Shown here: positions 24,572 through 33,126 of the stretch, piece after piece
Layout: the number at the start of each line of letters is the position of its first letter
How positions within the stretch are numbered: position 1 is the stretch's first letter
Notes under the pieces: generated by a model
The model's database searches: none
What the model was told of the DNA's origin: nothing
Seen by the model: the letters and a program-made list of their open reading frames with translations, nothing else
Program-made: the position numbers and the translations under genes
From: Shimwellia pseudoproteus
GTDB taxonomy: Bacteria; Pseudomonadota; Gammaproteobacteria; Enterobacterales; Enterobacteriaceae
DNA length: 44,072 bases
Assembly (NCBI RefSeq): GCF_016415625.1
Contig: NZ_WBXP01000032.1
Location: forward strand, 1 to 44,072
Reading direction: 5' to 3'

Positions 24572-26974
24572 TTACTCCCCCGCCGGGCGGGGTTCAGCTA
24601 CCGGCTCTTCCCGTTCCAGAATCACGGTATGGGGCACCGAGATAGTGATATTGTTCTCCCGCAACTGGTGGAGGATCTCAAACAGTAAATCGCTTTTGGT
24701 ACTGAAAATCTGCCGGGCAGAGCTGACATAGCCGGTCACGCTAATGGTTATCCCCTCCGCCGACAGCCCGGTGCACGACACCGACGGCTCCGGGTTACTG
24801 TAGATCTGCTCGTGGTTATTAAAAATATCCAGCAACAGGGTGCGAATCGCCTTCGGGTCACAATCCAGCGGATAGGTTAATGCTATCGACACCACCCCCA
24901 GGGTATTGCCCCGGGTAACGTTACGGACATTCTGGGAGATAAACTGCGAATTAGGGACGATCATCGTCGAACGATCGCCTAACTGTATCTCGGTGGCGCG
25001 CACGCTTATCTTTTTAATGTCCCCTTCAATCCCGCTGATGCTGACTAAATCGCCCACCCGGATCGGCCGCTCGGTCAGCAGGATCAGGCCGGAAATAAAG
25101 TTCTTCACTATCTCCTGTAAGCCAAAACCAATCCCCACCGACAGCGCACTGACAATCCACGCCAGATTGCTCCACTGCACCCCCAGGCTGGCGAGGGTCA
25201 TCATGATCACCGCCACATAGCCGAGGTTGGTAAACAGCGCGCAAATTGACGCCTGCATCCCCAGAGACATGCGGGTTTTCGGCAACAGCGTATCGCTCAG
25301 CCAGCGGTTAATTTGATGCAGAACCCACGCAGAGACCAGGCACGTCATCAGGGCGGTGAGGACATGGGAGGGCACGATATTAAGCTGGCCAATGGCATTG
25401 CCTGACCACAACGCATAAATGCGCGACAGCCACTCGGTGGGGGTACTGCTGCCAAAGGTGCCGTAAAACAGCGCCAGCACCATGGTCAGCAGAATAATCA
25501 CCCGGCCAATGGCCGACGATATAATCGCCAGCAGCGACAGGTGGCTATCCTGGAGTTTGAGAAAACGCTCCAGAAAACGCCCCGCCCGGTTATTGGCGAA
25601 AAACAGCAAATCGCAAATGCCATCCCACAACCGGGTGAGGAAAAACGCCCCGGCAATCACGATAAACGCCCAAATCATTTTATAGGTCAGATAGCGCGCA
25701 AAGCCGATATAGCCGGTGATCAACGCAATCAGCTCCACCAGCGCAAATACCGCACTCAGCAGATATACCACCCCGTGCACCGAGGTGTTCTGATGTTTGT
25801 TATCTTTATCGCCCTCTTCGGTCTTGGCGTTATTCACCCGCACAATCATGACTATCACACAGATCAAGATAAGCAATGAGGTTAACCCGGAGGCCACCAC
25901 ACTGGTTGAGACCGATGCCCCAATGGTGTTGTTCATTATCTCAACCGATCCAAACACCCACAGCAACCCGGCGACAATACGCGGGAATGGGTTGAGCGCT
26001 TTGGCCACAGAATCAGAAATCCGCGCCAGGCGCCACGACGGCTGGCGTTTACTGATAAGCGCCCTGCCCAGCCCCAGCATCACCCCCACCAGGCTACACA
26101 AATCAAGCCAGTCCGCAAAAAAATCCCCGAGGATGCCGGCGTGGACCGGTAAGCGTAAAAATATCCACGCAAAAGACCAGGCCGCCAGACTGATAAGCAA
26201 CGTATTGGTGAGGATCAGCGCCATAGCGTAAAAGCTGCGGATAAATTTCCCTTCCGGGATCCACCTTACCGTCGCCCGGGTGATGGGCAGCTCCAGGCGC
26301 TTGCGAAACAGCGGCAGGCAGATGGCTATCACCAGCAACATCAGGGTCCCCGGTACCCGCGCCGGGGACATTGCCATGCTGCCCGCATCCTGGAGGGCGT
26401 ACCAAAATTGCAGCACTCTGCCGCGGTTATAGTCAGAAAAAGAAAGCAGCGGCGCCCAGAAACCGGGCATCAGGATACTGCCGTTATTCAGGCTCAGCTC
26501 TTTGGTCAGAATATTGCGCCGCACCCCGGAAATTTGCACCGCCAATTGCTGGGCGCTGGTTTGCAGAATGCTGGTTTGTTGCAGGCGCCCCTCAAGGGCG
26601 GCTTTGGTTTCCGACAGCGACTGGCGCCGGGCCGCCACTTCCGGGGTTTCCGGGGTCGCCTGGGGCTCCGGCGGTGGCCCAAGGATATTTAACTGGGTAA
26701 CCACGGGGACTAACTGCTGCTGAATATCCCCGGACAGTGCGTCAATACGCAGCAAAATCTGCTGATTTACCGCGCCATACTCCTCCAGTTGTTTATCGCT
26801 GGTGGTTCTGGCCACCTGCTGTTTTAGATCATCCAGTTGCCCCTGGAGTAACGTCAACGACGCATTACCCGCAGAGGGTGCGCCTGTCGTCTGCTCCGCA
26901 TTCCCCCCCAGGCAGACCAACAGCAACACCACCGCCGTCAGCCAGCGCAAGAAACCACCCTGTAACATCAACAT
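24572..26974 (-). CDS. DUF3772/MscS-family mechanosensitive channel
   Basis: This 800-residue inner-membrane protein starts with a signal peptide (LRWLTAVVLLLVCLGGNA) and a periplasmic coiled-coil-rich DUF3772-like region (residues ~30-170). About ten membrane segments follow, then an MscS pore and vestibule: SVGIGFGLQEIVKNFISGLILLTERPIRVGD (pore helix end and beta domain) and IVPNSQFISQNVRN. It should open on membrane tension during osmotic downshock. It is larger than MscS (286 residues) and smaller than MscK/MscM. It is divergent from the MFS gene at 27235; ATG at 26972-26974 has GGGAG 8 bp upstream. Confidence 0.88.
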   Translation of the reverse strand: MLMLQGGFLRWLTAVVLLLVCLGGNAEQTTGAPSAGNASLTLLQGQLDDLKQQVARTTSDKQLEEYGAVNQQILLRIDALSGDIQQQLVPVVTQLNILGPPPEPQATPETPEVAARRQSLSETKAALEGRLQQTSILQTSAQQLAVQISGVRRNILTKELSLNNGSILMPGFWAPLLSFSDYNRGRVLQFWYALQDAGSMAMSPARVPGTLMLLVIAICLPLFRKRLELPITRATVRWIPEGKFIRSFYAMALILTNTLLISLAAWSFAWIFLRLPVHAGILGDFFADWLDLCSLVGVMLGLGRALISKRQPSWRLARISDSVAKALNPFPRIVAGLLWVFGSVEIMNNTIGASVSTSVVASGLTSLLILICVIVMIVRVNNAKTEEGDKDNKHQNTSVHGVVYLLSAVFALVELIALITGYIGFARYLTYKMIWAFIVIAGAFFLTRLWDGICDLLFFANNRAGRFLERFLKLQDSHLSLLAIISSAIGRVIILLTMVLALFYGTFGSSTPTEWLSRIYALWSGNAIGQLNIVPSHVLTALMTCLVSAWVLHQINRWLSDTLLPKTRMSLGMQASICALFTNLGYVAVIMMTLASLGVQWSNLAWIVSALSVGIGFGLQEIVKNFISGLILLTERPIRVGDLVSISGIEGDIKKISVRATEIQLGDRSTMIVPNSQFISQNVRNVTRGNTLGVVSIALTYPLDCDPKAIRTLLLDIFNNHEQIYSNPEPSVSCTGLSAEGITISVTGYVSSARQIFSTKSDLLFEILHQLRENNITISVPHTVILEREEPVAEPRPAGE

Positions 26975-27234
26975 TCAACGACTCCCAAAACGTCATGTGC
27001 ATCAACCACCTGTACTGGCGGCATCGTTATCGCTTAAGTATAGACAGCCTCCCGACGGGGTCTGTTTTCCTTTACTCACCACTGTCTTGCCAAAAACAGG
27101 TTGTGATCCCGGCCACTAAATTGAACTGCACTTCTTGTATGGTAGTCACGCTGGTATATCTATTATCAGTATGCCACCGATTTCCGTGGCTAATACAATG
27201 ATAATTAACATTATTTATTATAGGGACAATTATT

Positions 27235-28518
27235 ATGACTACAGATATGCTGGACAGTCGCCCAGGGGAAAAACCCGGGCGTATCAGGCGGCTACAAATC
27301 ATAACCCTCACCCTGCTGTTTATCGCCGGCATTGTTAATTTTCTTGATCGTTCTTCCTTAAGCGTCGCCGGGGAAGCTATCCGCGGCGAGCTGGGCCTGT
27401 CCGCCACCGAATTTGGCGTGCTGCTGTCGGCCTTCTCCCTGTCTTACGGTTTCTCGCAGCTGCCTGCCGGGTTCCTGCTGGACCGTTTTGGCCCACGCAT
27501 CGTGCTGGGGGCCGGGTTGGTTTTCTGGTCGGTGATGCAGGCCATGACCGGGCTGGTCAACAGCTTCAGCCACTTTATCTGGCTGCGTATCGGTCTGGGG
27601 ATTGGCGAAGCGCCCTTTATGCCTGCCGGGGTGAAATCGGTTAACGAGTGGTTTGTCCAGAAACAACGCGGTATGGCCATGGGTATTTTGAACTCCTCCA
27701 CCGCCCTCGGCCAGGCCGTCGCCCCGCCGGTGCTGGTAGTCATGCAGCTAGCCTGGGGCTGGCGGGCGATGTTCGTGGTGATTGGTCTGGCGGGTATCCT
27801 GGTGGGGATTTGTTGGTATGCCTGGTATCGCAACCGGGCCCAGTTCCCCCTGAGCGATGAGGAGCGCCACTACCTGAGTGCCCCGGTCGCCCCCCGCCCC
27901 CGGGTGCCGGTGAGCGAATGGCTGGCGCTGTTTAAACAACGCACCACCTGGGGCATGATCCTCGGGTTCTCCGGGGTTAACTACACCGGCTGGCTCTATA
28001 TTGCCTGGTTACCGGGTTACCTTCAGGCCCAGCAGGGGTTCAGCCTGGCAAAAACCGGCTGGGTGGCGGCGATCCCCTTCCTCGCCGCAGCTATCGGGAT
28101 GTGGGTGAACGGCCTGGTCATGGATGCGCTGGTGAAAGCCGGTTATGACCCGGCCCGCACCCGGAAAACCGCTATTGTGGCAGGGCTGATCCTGTCCGCG
28201 CTGGGGACGTTGCTGGTGGTCCAGTCCAGTTCCTCTGTCGAAGCCGTCGCGTTTATTTCCATGGCGCTGTTTTGCGTCCACTTTGCCGGTACCGCCTGCT
28301 GGGGGCTGGTGCAAATGATGGTGCCGGAAGCCAAAGTCGCGTCCGTGGCCTCAATTCAAAATTTCGGCAGCTTTGTGTTTGCCTCCTTCGCCCCGATCGT
28401 TACCGGCTGGGTGGTGGACAGCACCGGCTCTTTTAACCTGGCGCTGGTCATTGCCGCCTGTGTCACCTTCGCCGGGGCAATGAGCTACCTGTTTATTGTC
28501 AAACAGCGGGTGGTATAG
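27235..28518 (+). CDS. MFS transporter, anion:cation symporter (ACS) family
   Basis: This 427-residue, 12-helix transporter has the ACS family marks NFLDRSSLSVAGEAI in helix 1, LPAGFLLDRFGPRIVLG between helices 2 and 3, and LGIGEAPFMPAGVKSVNEWF around helix 4-5. Known members import hexuronates, glucarate, galactonate, phthalate or related organic anions. The substrate here is unknown; no catabolic genes are adjacent on its strand. ATG 27235 follows AGGGA. A symmetrical terminator follows. Confidence 0.85.
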   Translation: MTTDMLDSRPGEKPGRIRRLQIITLTLLFIAGIVNFLDRSSLSVAGEAIRGELGLSATEFGVLLSAFSLSYGFSQLPAGFLLDRFGPRIVLGAGLVFWSVMQAMTGLVNSFSHFIWLRIGLGIGEAPFMPAGVKSVNEWFVQKQRGMAMGILNSSTALGQAVAPPVLVVMQLAWGWRAMFVVIGLAGILVGICWYAWYRNRAQFPLSDEERHYLSAPVAPRPRVPVSEWLALFKQRTTWGMILGFSGVNYTGWLYIAWLPGYLQAQQGFSLAKTGWVAAIPFLAAAIGMWVNGLVMDALVKAGYDPARTRKTAIVAGLILSALGTLLVVQSSSSVEAVAFISMALFCVHFAGTACWGLVQMMVPEAKVASVASIQNFGSFVFASFAPIVTGWVVDSTGSFNLALVIAACVTFAGAMSYLFIVKQRVV

Positions 28519-28522
28519 CCCA

Positions 28523-28553
28523 TGTACCTGGCCCGGGCACCGGGCCAGGTACA
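28523..28553. terminator. Perfect 14-bp stem-loop between convergent genes
   Basis: TGTACCTGGCCCGG and CCGGGCCAGGTACA pair perfectly around a 3-nt GCA loop, filling the gap between the MFS stop codon and the ABC ATPase stop codon. No T tract is present, but the symmetry and stability suggest a shared bidirectional terminator. Confidence 0.7.
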
Positions 28554-28555
28554 CA

Positions 28556-29344
28556 TCACAGCACCGGCTGCCAGTGCCGCTTCGCCTCTTCCCGCACCCG
28601 CTGTAACACCTGATGTTTGATCTGCTGGTAATCCGGTTGCCGGGCAAGGGTGTCAATATCCCGCTCCCGGCCAAAAGGCAATACCACCTGATCCACAATC
28701 CGCCCGGGCCGGGCCGACATAATAAGCACCCGATCCGCAAGGAACAGGGCTTCATCCACATCGTGGGTGACAAACAGCGCCGTGGTGCCGGTGGTAAGCC
28801 AGGCCCCGCGCAGCAACTCCTGCATCATCATCCGGGTCTGGGCATCCAGGGCACCAAACGGCTCATCGAGCAACAGCACATCCGGCTGGGGTAACCAGGC
28901 CCTGGCCAGCGCCACCCGCTGCTTCATCCCGCCGGACAGTTGCCAGGGGGCGTGATGTTCAAACCCCTCCAGCCCCACCCGGGCCAGCCATTCTCTGGCC
29001 TGTTTATCCAGCTGCGCTTTATCATGCTTGCCCAGCCGCGGGCCAAAGGTGACATTCTCCAGCACCGACAGCCACGGGAAGAGGTGCGACTGCTGAAATA
29101 CCATCCCCCGGGAGGGATGAGGCCGGGAAACCGGTACCCCCTTGCAGCTAACCCGGCCCGTATCCGGCTGCTGAAACCCGGCGGCCATGTTCAGAATGGT
29201 GGATTTGCCACAACCGGAAGGCCCCAGCAGGACCACGAACTCCCCGGGGTGCAGGGTTAAGGAGACATTATCCAGCACCTGTAGCGGCCCCTGTTTACTG
29301 ATAAAACGTAGTGAAACGTCCTCAATAGCAATTTGTGCCGTCAT
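28556..29344 (-). CDS. TauB/SsuB-type ABC transporter ATPase
   Basis: This 262-residue ATPase energises import of sulfonate-type substrates. It has Walker A LGPSGCGKST, the Q-loop VFQQSHLFPWLSV, the signature LSGGMKQRVALARAW and Walker B VLLLDEPFGALD, with the switch His in LFVTHDVDEA. Start at 29342-29344 overlaps the permease stop (ATGA). It is the last gene of the five-gene operon that begins with the PLP enzyme at 32870. Confidence 0.9.
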   Translation of the reverse strand: MTAQIAIEDVSLRFISKQGPLQVLDNVSLTLHPGEFVVLLGPSGCGKSTILNMAAGFQQPDTGRVSCKGVPVSRPHPSRGMVFQQSHLFPWLSVLENVTFGPRLGKHDKAQLDKQAREWLARVGLEGFEHHAPWQLSGGMKQRVALARAWLPQPDVLLLDEPFGALDAQTRMMMQELLRGAWLTTGTTALFVTHDVDEALFLADRVLIMSARPGRIVDQVVLPFGRERDIDTLARQPDYQQIKHQVLQRVREEAKRHWQPVL

Positions 29345-30114
29345 GCCTCTCTCCCGGCCCAGGGCACCAGCAGACGCTGTACCCCAAGCAATAATAGATC
29401 CAGTAAATAGCCGACAGCGCCCAGCATCAGGATACCGAGCATCACGATATCGGTGCGTAAATAGGCGCTGGCATTCATCACCATCCACCCCAGGCCGGCG
29501 GTGGCGGCCACCATTTCGGCAGCAATCAGCGAGGTCCAGCCAATACCGATGGCCAGGCGCACCGTGGTGAACAGCTCCGGCGCCGCATCTGGCAGCACAA
29601 CCCTGGTAAAAAGCTGCCAGCGGCTGGCCCCCAGGGTCTGGGCTACCCGCAACCGGGCGGCGCTAATACGGCTAACGGCGGCATTAGCCCCGACCACCAC
29701 CGTCAGGAAGGTGGCAATAAAAATCAGAAAAAATTTGCTCGCTTCACCAATCCCCAGCCACACCACCGCCAGCGGGATCAGGGCAATTTTCGGTATCGGC
29801 CGCAGGAATTGAATAAACGGATTAAGCGCCGCGGAAAGCTCCGGGGACATCCCCATTAACAGGCCAAGGGGAATACCCAGCACAATCGCCACCGCGAACG
29901 CACTCAGCGCCCGGGCCAGGCTGACCCACAGATTCACCAGCAGTGGCACCTGACGATAACCTTCGGCCATCAGCTCCCGGGCGGTTTCGGCAATATCAGT
30001 CAGCGACGGCAGTAACAGTGGGTTGATCCACTGGCGCACCGCCGCCACCTGCCAGAGGATCAACACCACCGCGACAGCGCCAGCGCTGATGGCAATATGG
30101 CGACTGGCTTTCAT
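29341..30114 (-). CDS. TauC/SsuC-type ABC transporter permease
   Basis: This 257-residue inner-membrane protein has about six helices and the EAA-type coupling loop (RISAARLRVAQTLGASRWQLFTRVVLPDAAPELFTTVRLAIGIGW) seen in taurine, sulfonate and nitrate permeases. Its start and stop overlap the neighbouring genes by 4 bp each (ATGA), so the three transporter genes are translationally coupled. Confidence 0.9.
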   Translation of the reverse strand: MKASRHIAISAGAVAVVLILWQVAAVRQWINPLLLPSLTDIAETARELMAEGYRQVPLLVNLWVSLARALSAFAVAIVLGIPLGLLMGMSPELSAALNPFIQFLRPIPKIALIPLAVVWLGIGEASKFFLIFIATFLTVVVGANAAVSRISAARLRVAQTLGASRWQLFTRVVLPDAAPELFTTVRLAIGIGWTSLIAAEMVAATAGLGWMVMNASAYLRTDIVMLGILMLGAVGYLLDLLLLGVQRLLVPWAGREA

Positions 30115-31124
30115 GGTTTGCTCTGCGCGGCGCGGCGGACAAACTGGCTATTGATGGCAGAATCCCAGTTCGCCGGAATATCGCGCTGGCGCAGCTCGCC
30201 AATGCTCGCCAGGAACCCGGCGGTTTTGGTCAACGCCTGGCCAATCCCGCTTTGGGTGGTCTGGCTACCGTTACCCAGCCAGGCGGCGGTGCCCTGCTCA
30301 CTGAGGCTGGGGTACTCCAGCCCGGCAAGGGTATTGGTGGCGGTGGTCACCGGCGCGCCCACTTCCCGGGCGACGATCTCCGCGGCTTTTTGCGGATCCT
30401 GACGGAAGGCGTCCACTTTCTGCTGATGCACGTTTAAAAATGCGGTCACCGCCTCGGGATACTGCTCCGCAAAGGCTTTGCGCACCACGTAGTTGTTGTA
30501 AATCAGATAGCCCGATTTTTGCAGCTCCCTGGTGGTAAACACCTGGTGGCCACCGTCTGCCTCCAGTTGCTGGGCAAACGGCGCCCAGACGTAGCCCGCA
30601 TCAATATCCCCCCGCTGCCAGGCCGCCACCATTTCTGCCGGGCGCAGCGGTAATAAGGTGATTTTACTGCGGTCGAGGTGGTTGACACTGATAGCCGCTT
30701 CCAGCGCGTACTGGGCGGTGGAGTTCGGCGGATACGCCACCCGCTTGCCTTCAATATCGTGAATATTTTTAATATCGCTGCGGCCAATCAGGCGCTCATA
30801 GGTGGCAATCACCCCGGAGATGCCGATAATCTCTACCGGCAACTTACGCACCAGCCCCGCCGTGGCCGGGCTGGAGCCGAAATTAGCAATATCAATGCTA
30901 TTACTGGCGAAATAATTCAGCGCGTCCGCCCCGCTGGCAAACTGCACCCACTTCACGTTGGTGTGCAGGGCCTTTTCCAGGGTGCCATCCGCTTTGGCCA
31001 GCATAATAACCTGCGAGCCGCCGCTATAGGCGATGCGGACTTCCGGCGGCACTGCCGCCTGGCTGGCAATGGCCCATAAGCTCGCGCTGATCATCAGTGT
31101 GGCGGTGATTCTATTCATCATCAT
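30111..31124 (-). CDS. TauA-like periplasmic sulfonate-binding protein
   Basis: This protein of about 337 residues has a signal peptide ending near ASQA-A and the TauA/SsuA fold: VRIAYSGGSQVIMLAKADGTLEK, SNSIDIANFGSSPATAGL (compare TauA VQIGNLGSSPLA), and AEMVAAWQRGDIDAGYVWAPFAQQLEADG (TauA has AAWQRGDIDGAYVWAP). It should deliver a sulfonate or sulfur amino acid to the permease. Three ATGs lie in a row at 31116-31124; AGGA spacing favours the second or third. The racemase gene ends 30 bp upstream. Confidence 0.88.
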   Translation of the reverse strand: MMMNRITATLMISASLWAIASQAAVPPEVRIAYSGGSQVIMLAKADGTLEKALHTNVKWVQFASGADALNYFASNSIDIANFGSSPATAGLVRKLPVEIIGISGVIATYERLIGRSDIKNIHDIEGKRVAYPPNSTAQYALEAAISVNHLDRSKITLLPLRPAEMVAAWQRGDIDAGYVWAPFAQQLEADGGHQVFTTRELQKSGYLIYNNYVVRKAFAEQYPEAVTAFLNVHQQKVDAFRQDPQKAAEIVAREVGAPVTTATNTLAGLEYPSLSEQGTAAWLGNGSQTTQSGIGQALTKTAGFLASIGELRQRDIPANWDSAINSQFVRRAAQSKP

Positions 31125-31154
31125 TATCCTGTGGTGATTGTCTTGTTGTTTCTG

Positions 31155-31872
31155 TTATTGGTGACGGGCTTCCTGCCACAATTGCGCACAGTGGCGCGCC
31201 AGCTGCCGGGTGGGGTCCAGGGTGCGGGCCATAAACGGGGCATTGACCGCCCGCAGGGCCAGCGGCACTTCCGTACAGGCGAGGATCAACTGGCTGGCGC
31301 CCTGTTCAAATAACTGCGTCGCCTGGTGGCTTAACGCCACGCCGCCCGCGCAGAGATCCCCACGCTTTACCGCATAACAGCCGGGCACAAACCAGCGCGC
31401 CAGCGCATCGTCATCGGGCACCAGCGCAGACATCCCCAACTGGCGCAGCCCCTGCTGGTACCAGCCTGCCTGCAGGGTGCCCGCCGTGGCGATGATGCCA
31501 ATCACTGCCCCCCGGGGGATGCCCGGCGGCAATGGCGGCCAGCGCGGTATGGGCAATATGCAGCACCCGGGCCCGGCTTGCGTCGCACAGCGCCTGATAC
31601 CAGTGGTGGGCGGTATTACAGGGGATGGCAATATGGCTGGCACCGGCCTGGTTGAGCTGGCGGATACCGTGCAGTAATGCCGGTAACGGCGACGGGCCCC
31701 GCCCCGCCAGTGCCGCCTGGCGATCCGGGATCTGGGGCACATTCCACACCACTGTGGGGATCTGTTGCTGATCCGTCGCCGCGCTGCACGCCTCCAGTAG
31801 CGCCTGCAAAAAATCGAGGGTGGCCAGCGGCCCCATGCCGCCCAGCACCCCGAGTAGAAACCGCTGGCTCAT
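31155..31872 (-). pseudogene. Aspartate/glutamate racemase family gene with a frameshift
   Basis: Two overlapping frames together encode a 238-residue Asp/Glu racemase-fold protein. The first (from ATG 31870-31872) gives MSQRFLLGVLGGMGPLATLDF and the first catalytic cysteine Cys85 (IPCNTAHHW). The second frame gives AVIGIIATAGTLQAGWYQQGL and the second cysteine (LILACTEVPLAL). They join if one base is removed from the run of 6 C and 5 G at 31508-31518 (plus strand). This is a mutation, a sequencing error or slippage. Without correction the product stops at 153 residues and lacks the second cysteine. Its ATG overlaps the stop of the PLP enzyme gene. A role in interconverting D- and L-forms of the operon's substrate is likely. 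Confidence 0.8.
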
Positions 31873-32870
31873 GGCGCCAGTGCCTGGCGGTAACCAAATA
31901 ACCCGGCGGCACCGCCTGTGTGAATAAACACCAGGTTATCCTGCGGGCGGAACTGCCCCTGGCGGACCAGATCGATAAGCCCGGCCATACCTTTACCGGC
32001 GTATACCGGGTCCAGCAGGATCCCTTCATGACGGGCCAGAAGTTCTACGGCTTCCTGCATCGCCGGGGTGGGTAAACCGTAGCCATCCCCCACATAGTCG
32101 CTGTTGACCACCACCGCGCTGCGCGGCAGCTCCCCGGGGACACCGAGCAGCGCCCGGGTGCGGGAAGCCAGTTGCCAGACATTCTCCTGCTGGCGCGCTT
32201 TGGGGGCCCGGACACTGATCCCCAGTACCGGAATATGGCTGTTGGTGGCGGTGAAACCGGCCACTAATCCCGCCTGGGTGCCGGTACTGCCGGTGGCGTG
32301 GATCACGTGGTCGATTCGCAGCCGCTGTTGGGAGGACTGGTACAGCAGCTCTTGCGCACAGGCCACATAGCCCAGTGCGCCGATGGGGTTAGAGCCGCCA
32401 CCCGGGATAACATAGGGATTTTTCCCCTGAGCGCGCAGCGTGGCGGCGTAATCCTCCATCACCTGCTGCATGTCGGTGCCGGGAGGCAAGTGGGCCACAA
32501 TCTCACCGCCGAGCAATTTATCCAGCAGCACATTGCCCGACTGTTGGTATTCGTCGCCAAATCCGCTAACCCGCTGTTCGAGGAAAACCTTCGCGGGCAG
32601 GCCCAGCACCGCGGCGGCGGCAATGGTCTGGCGGACATGGTTCGACTGGGTCGCCCCCTGGGTGATAATGACATCCGCCTGCTGCGCCAGAGCGTCGGCA
32701 AGCAAAAATTCCAGTTTGCGGGTTTTATTCCCCCCGGTAGCCAGCCCGGTGGCATCGTCCCGCTTGATCCAGATGGCCGGGCCCCCCAGCAGGCGGGATA
32801 AATTTTCCAGCGGTTCAAGTGGCGTGGGGAAATGGCCCAGCCGCAGCCGGGGGAAACGCGCTAAATGCAT
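31869..32870 (-). CDS. CuyA/D-cysteine desulfhydrase-like PLP enzyme
   Basis: This 333-residue fold-type II PLP enzyme belongs to the ACC deaminase/D-cysteine desulfhydrase family. It begins MHLARFPRLRLGHFPTPLEPL and has the PLP lysine Lys49 in ATGGNKTRK, TQGATQSNH (71-78), and the phosphate-binding HATGSTGTQAG. By recollection it is very like L-cysteate sulfo-lyase CuyA (cysteate to pyruvate, sulfite and ammonium), but D-cysteine desulfhydrases share these motifs. The start at 32868-32870 has AAGGAG 5 bp upstream. It is the first gene of an operon with a racemase and a TauABC-like sulfonate importer, which favours a sulfonated amino acid as substrate. Confidence 0.85.
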   Translation of the reverse strand: MHLARFPRLRLGHFPTPLEPLENLSRLLGGPAIWIKRDDATGLATGGNKTRKLEFLLADALAQQADVIITQGATQSNHVRQTIAAAAVLGLPAKVFLEQRVSGFGDEYQQSGNVLLDKLLGGEIVAHLPPGTDMQQVMEDYAATLRAQGKNPYVIPGGGSNPIGALGYVACAQELLYQSSQQRLRIDHVIHATGSTGTQAGLVAGFTATNSHIPVLGISVRAPKARQQENVWQLASRTRALLGVPGELPRSAVVVNSDYVGDGYGLPTPAMQEAVELLARHEGILLDPVYAGKGMAGLIDLVRQGQFRPQDNLVFIHTGGAAGLFGYRQALAP

Positions 32871-32904
32871 AAGGGCTCCTTGAAAGTGCCGCAATATAGT
32901 TAAA

Positions 32905-32921
32905 AGTTATTCGCTATAACT
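32905..32921. promoter_or_regulatory. Inverted repeat upstream of the sulfur operon
   Basis: AGTTAT-TCGCT-ATAACT is a perfect inverted repeat 35 bp before the PLP enzyme start. A candidate -10 TATATT (minus strand, about 32893-32898) lies just downstream, while no good -35 is seen. This pattern fits an activator-dependent promoter of LysR type (Cbl or CysB would be logical), but the regulator is inference. Confidence 0.45.
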
Positions 32922-33060
32922 AATCTGGTATTTACTATACTGATGCCGGGCACCGACAATAAACCAATTAAACCGCAAAACCATTTGCGTAAATTATCTA
33001 AGCGGGTATTCAGCGTTATTATCTGCTTACGGCATCGCTTTTTATTGTGGCGCGCCCCAT

Positions 33061-33096
33061 AAAAACACCCGCGCCCCTGTGGCTCACAGGGGCGCG
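33061..33096 (-). terminator. Rho-independent terminator of the unknown two-gene unit
   Basis: A perfect 12-bp stem, CGCGCCCCTGTG / CACAGGGGCGCG with a 3-nt loop, lies 30 bp after the stop codon of the 1137-residue gene. On the minus strand it is followed by GGTGTTTTTAT. It cleanly ends the unit. Confidence 0.85.
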
Positions 33097-33126
33097 ATTG
33101 AGGGGGATATCACCGGTTATCAGTCG

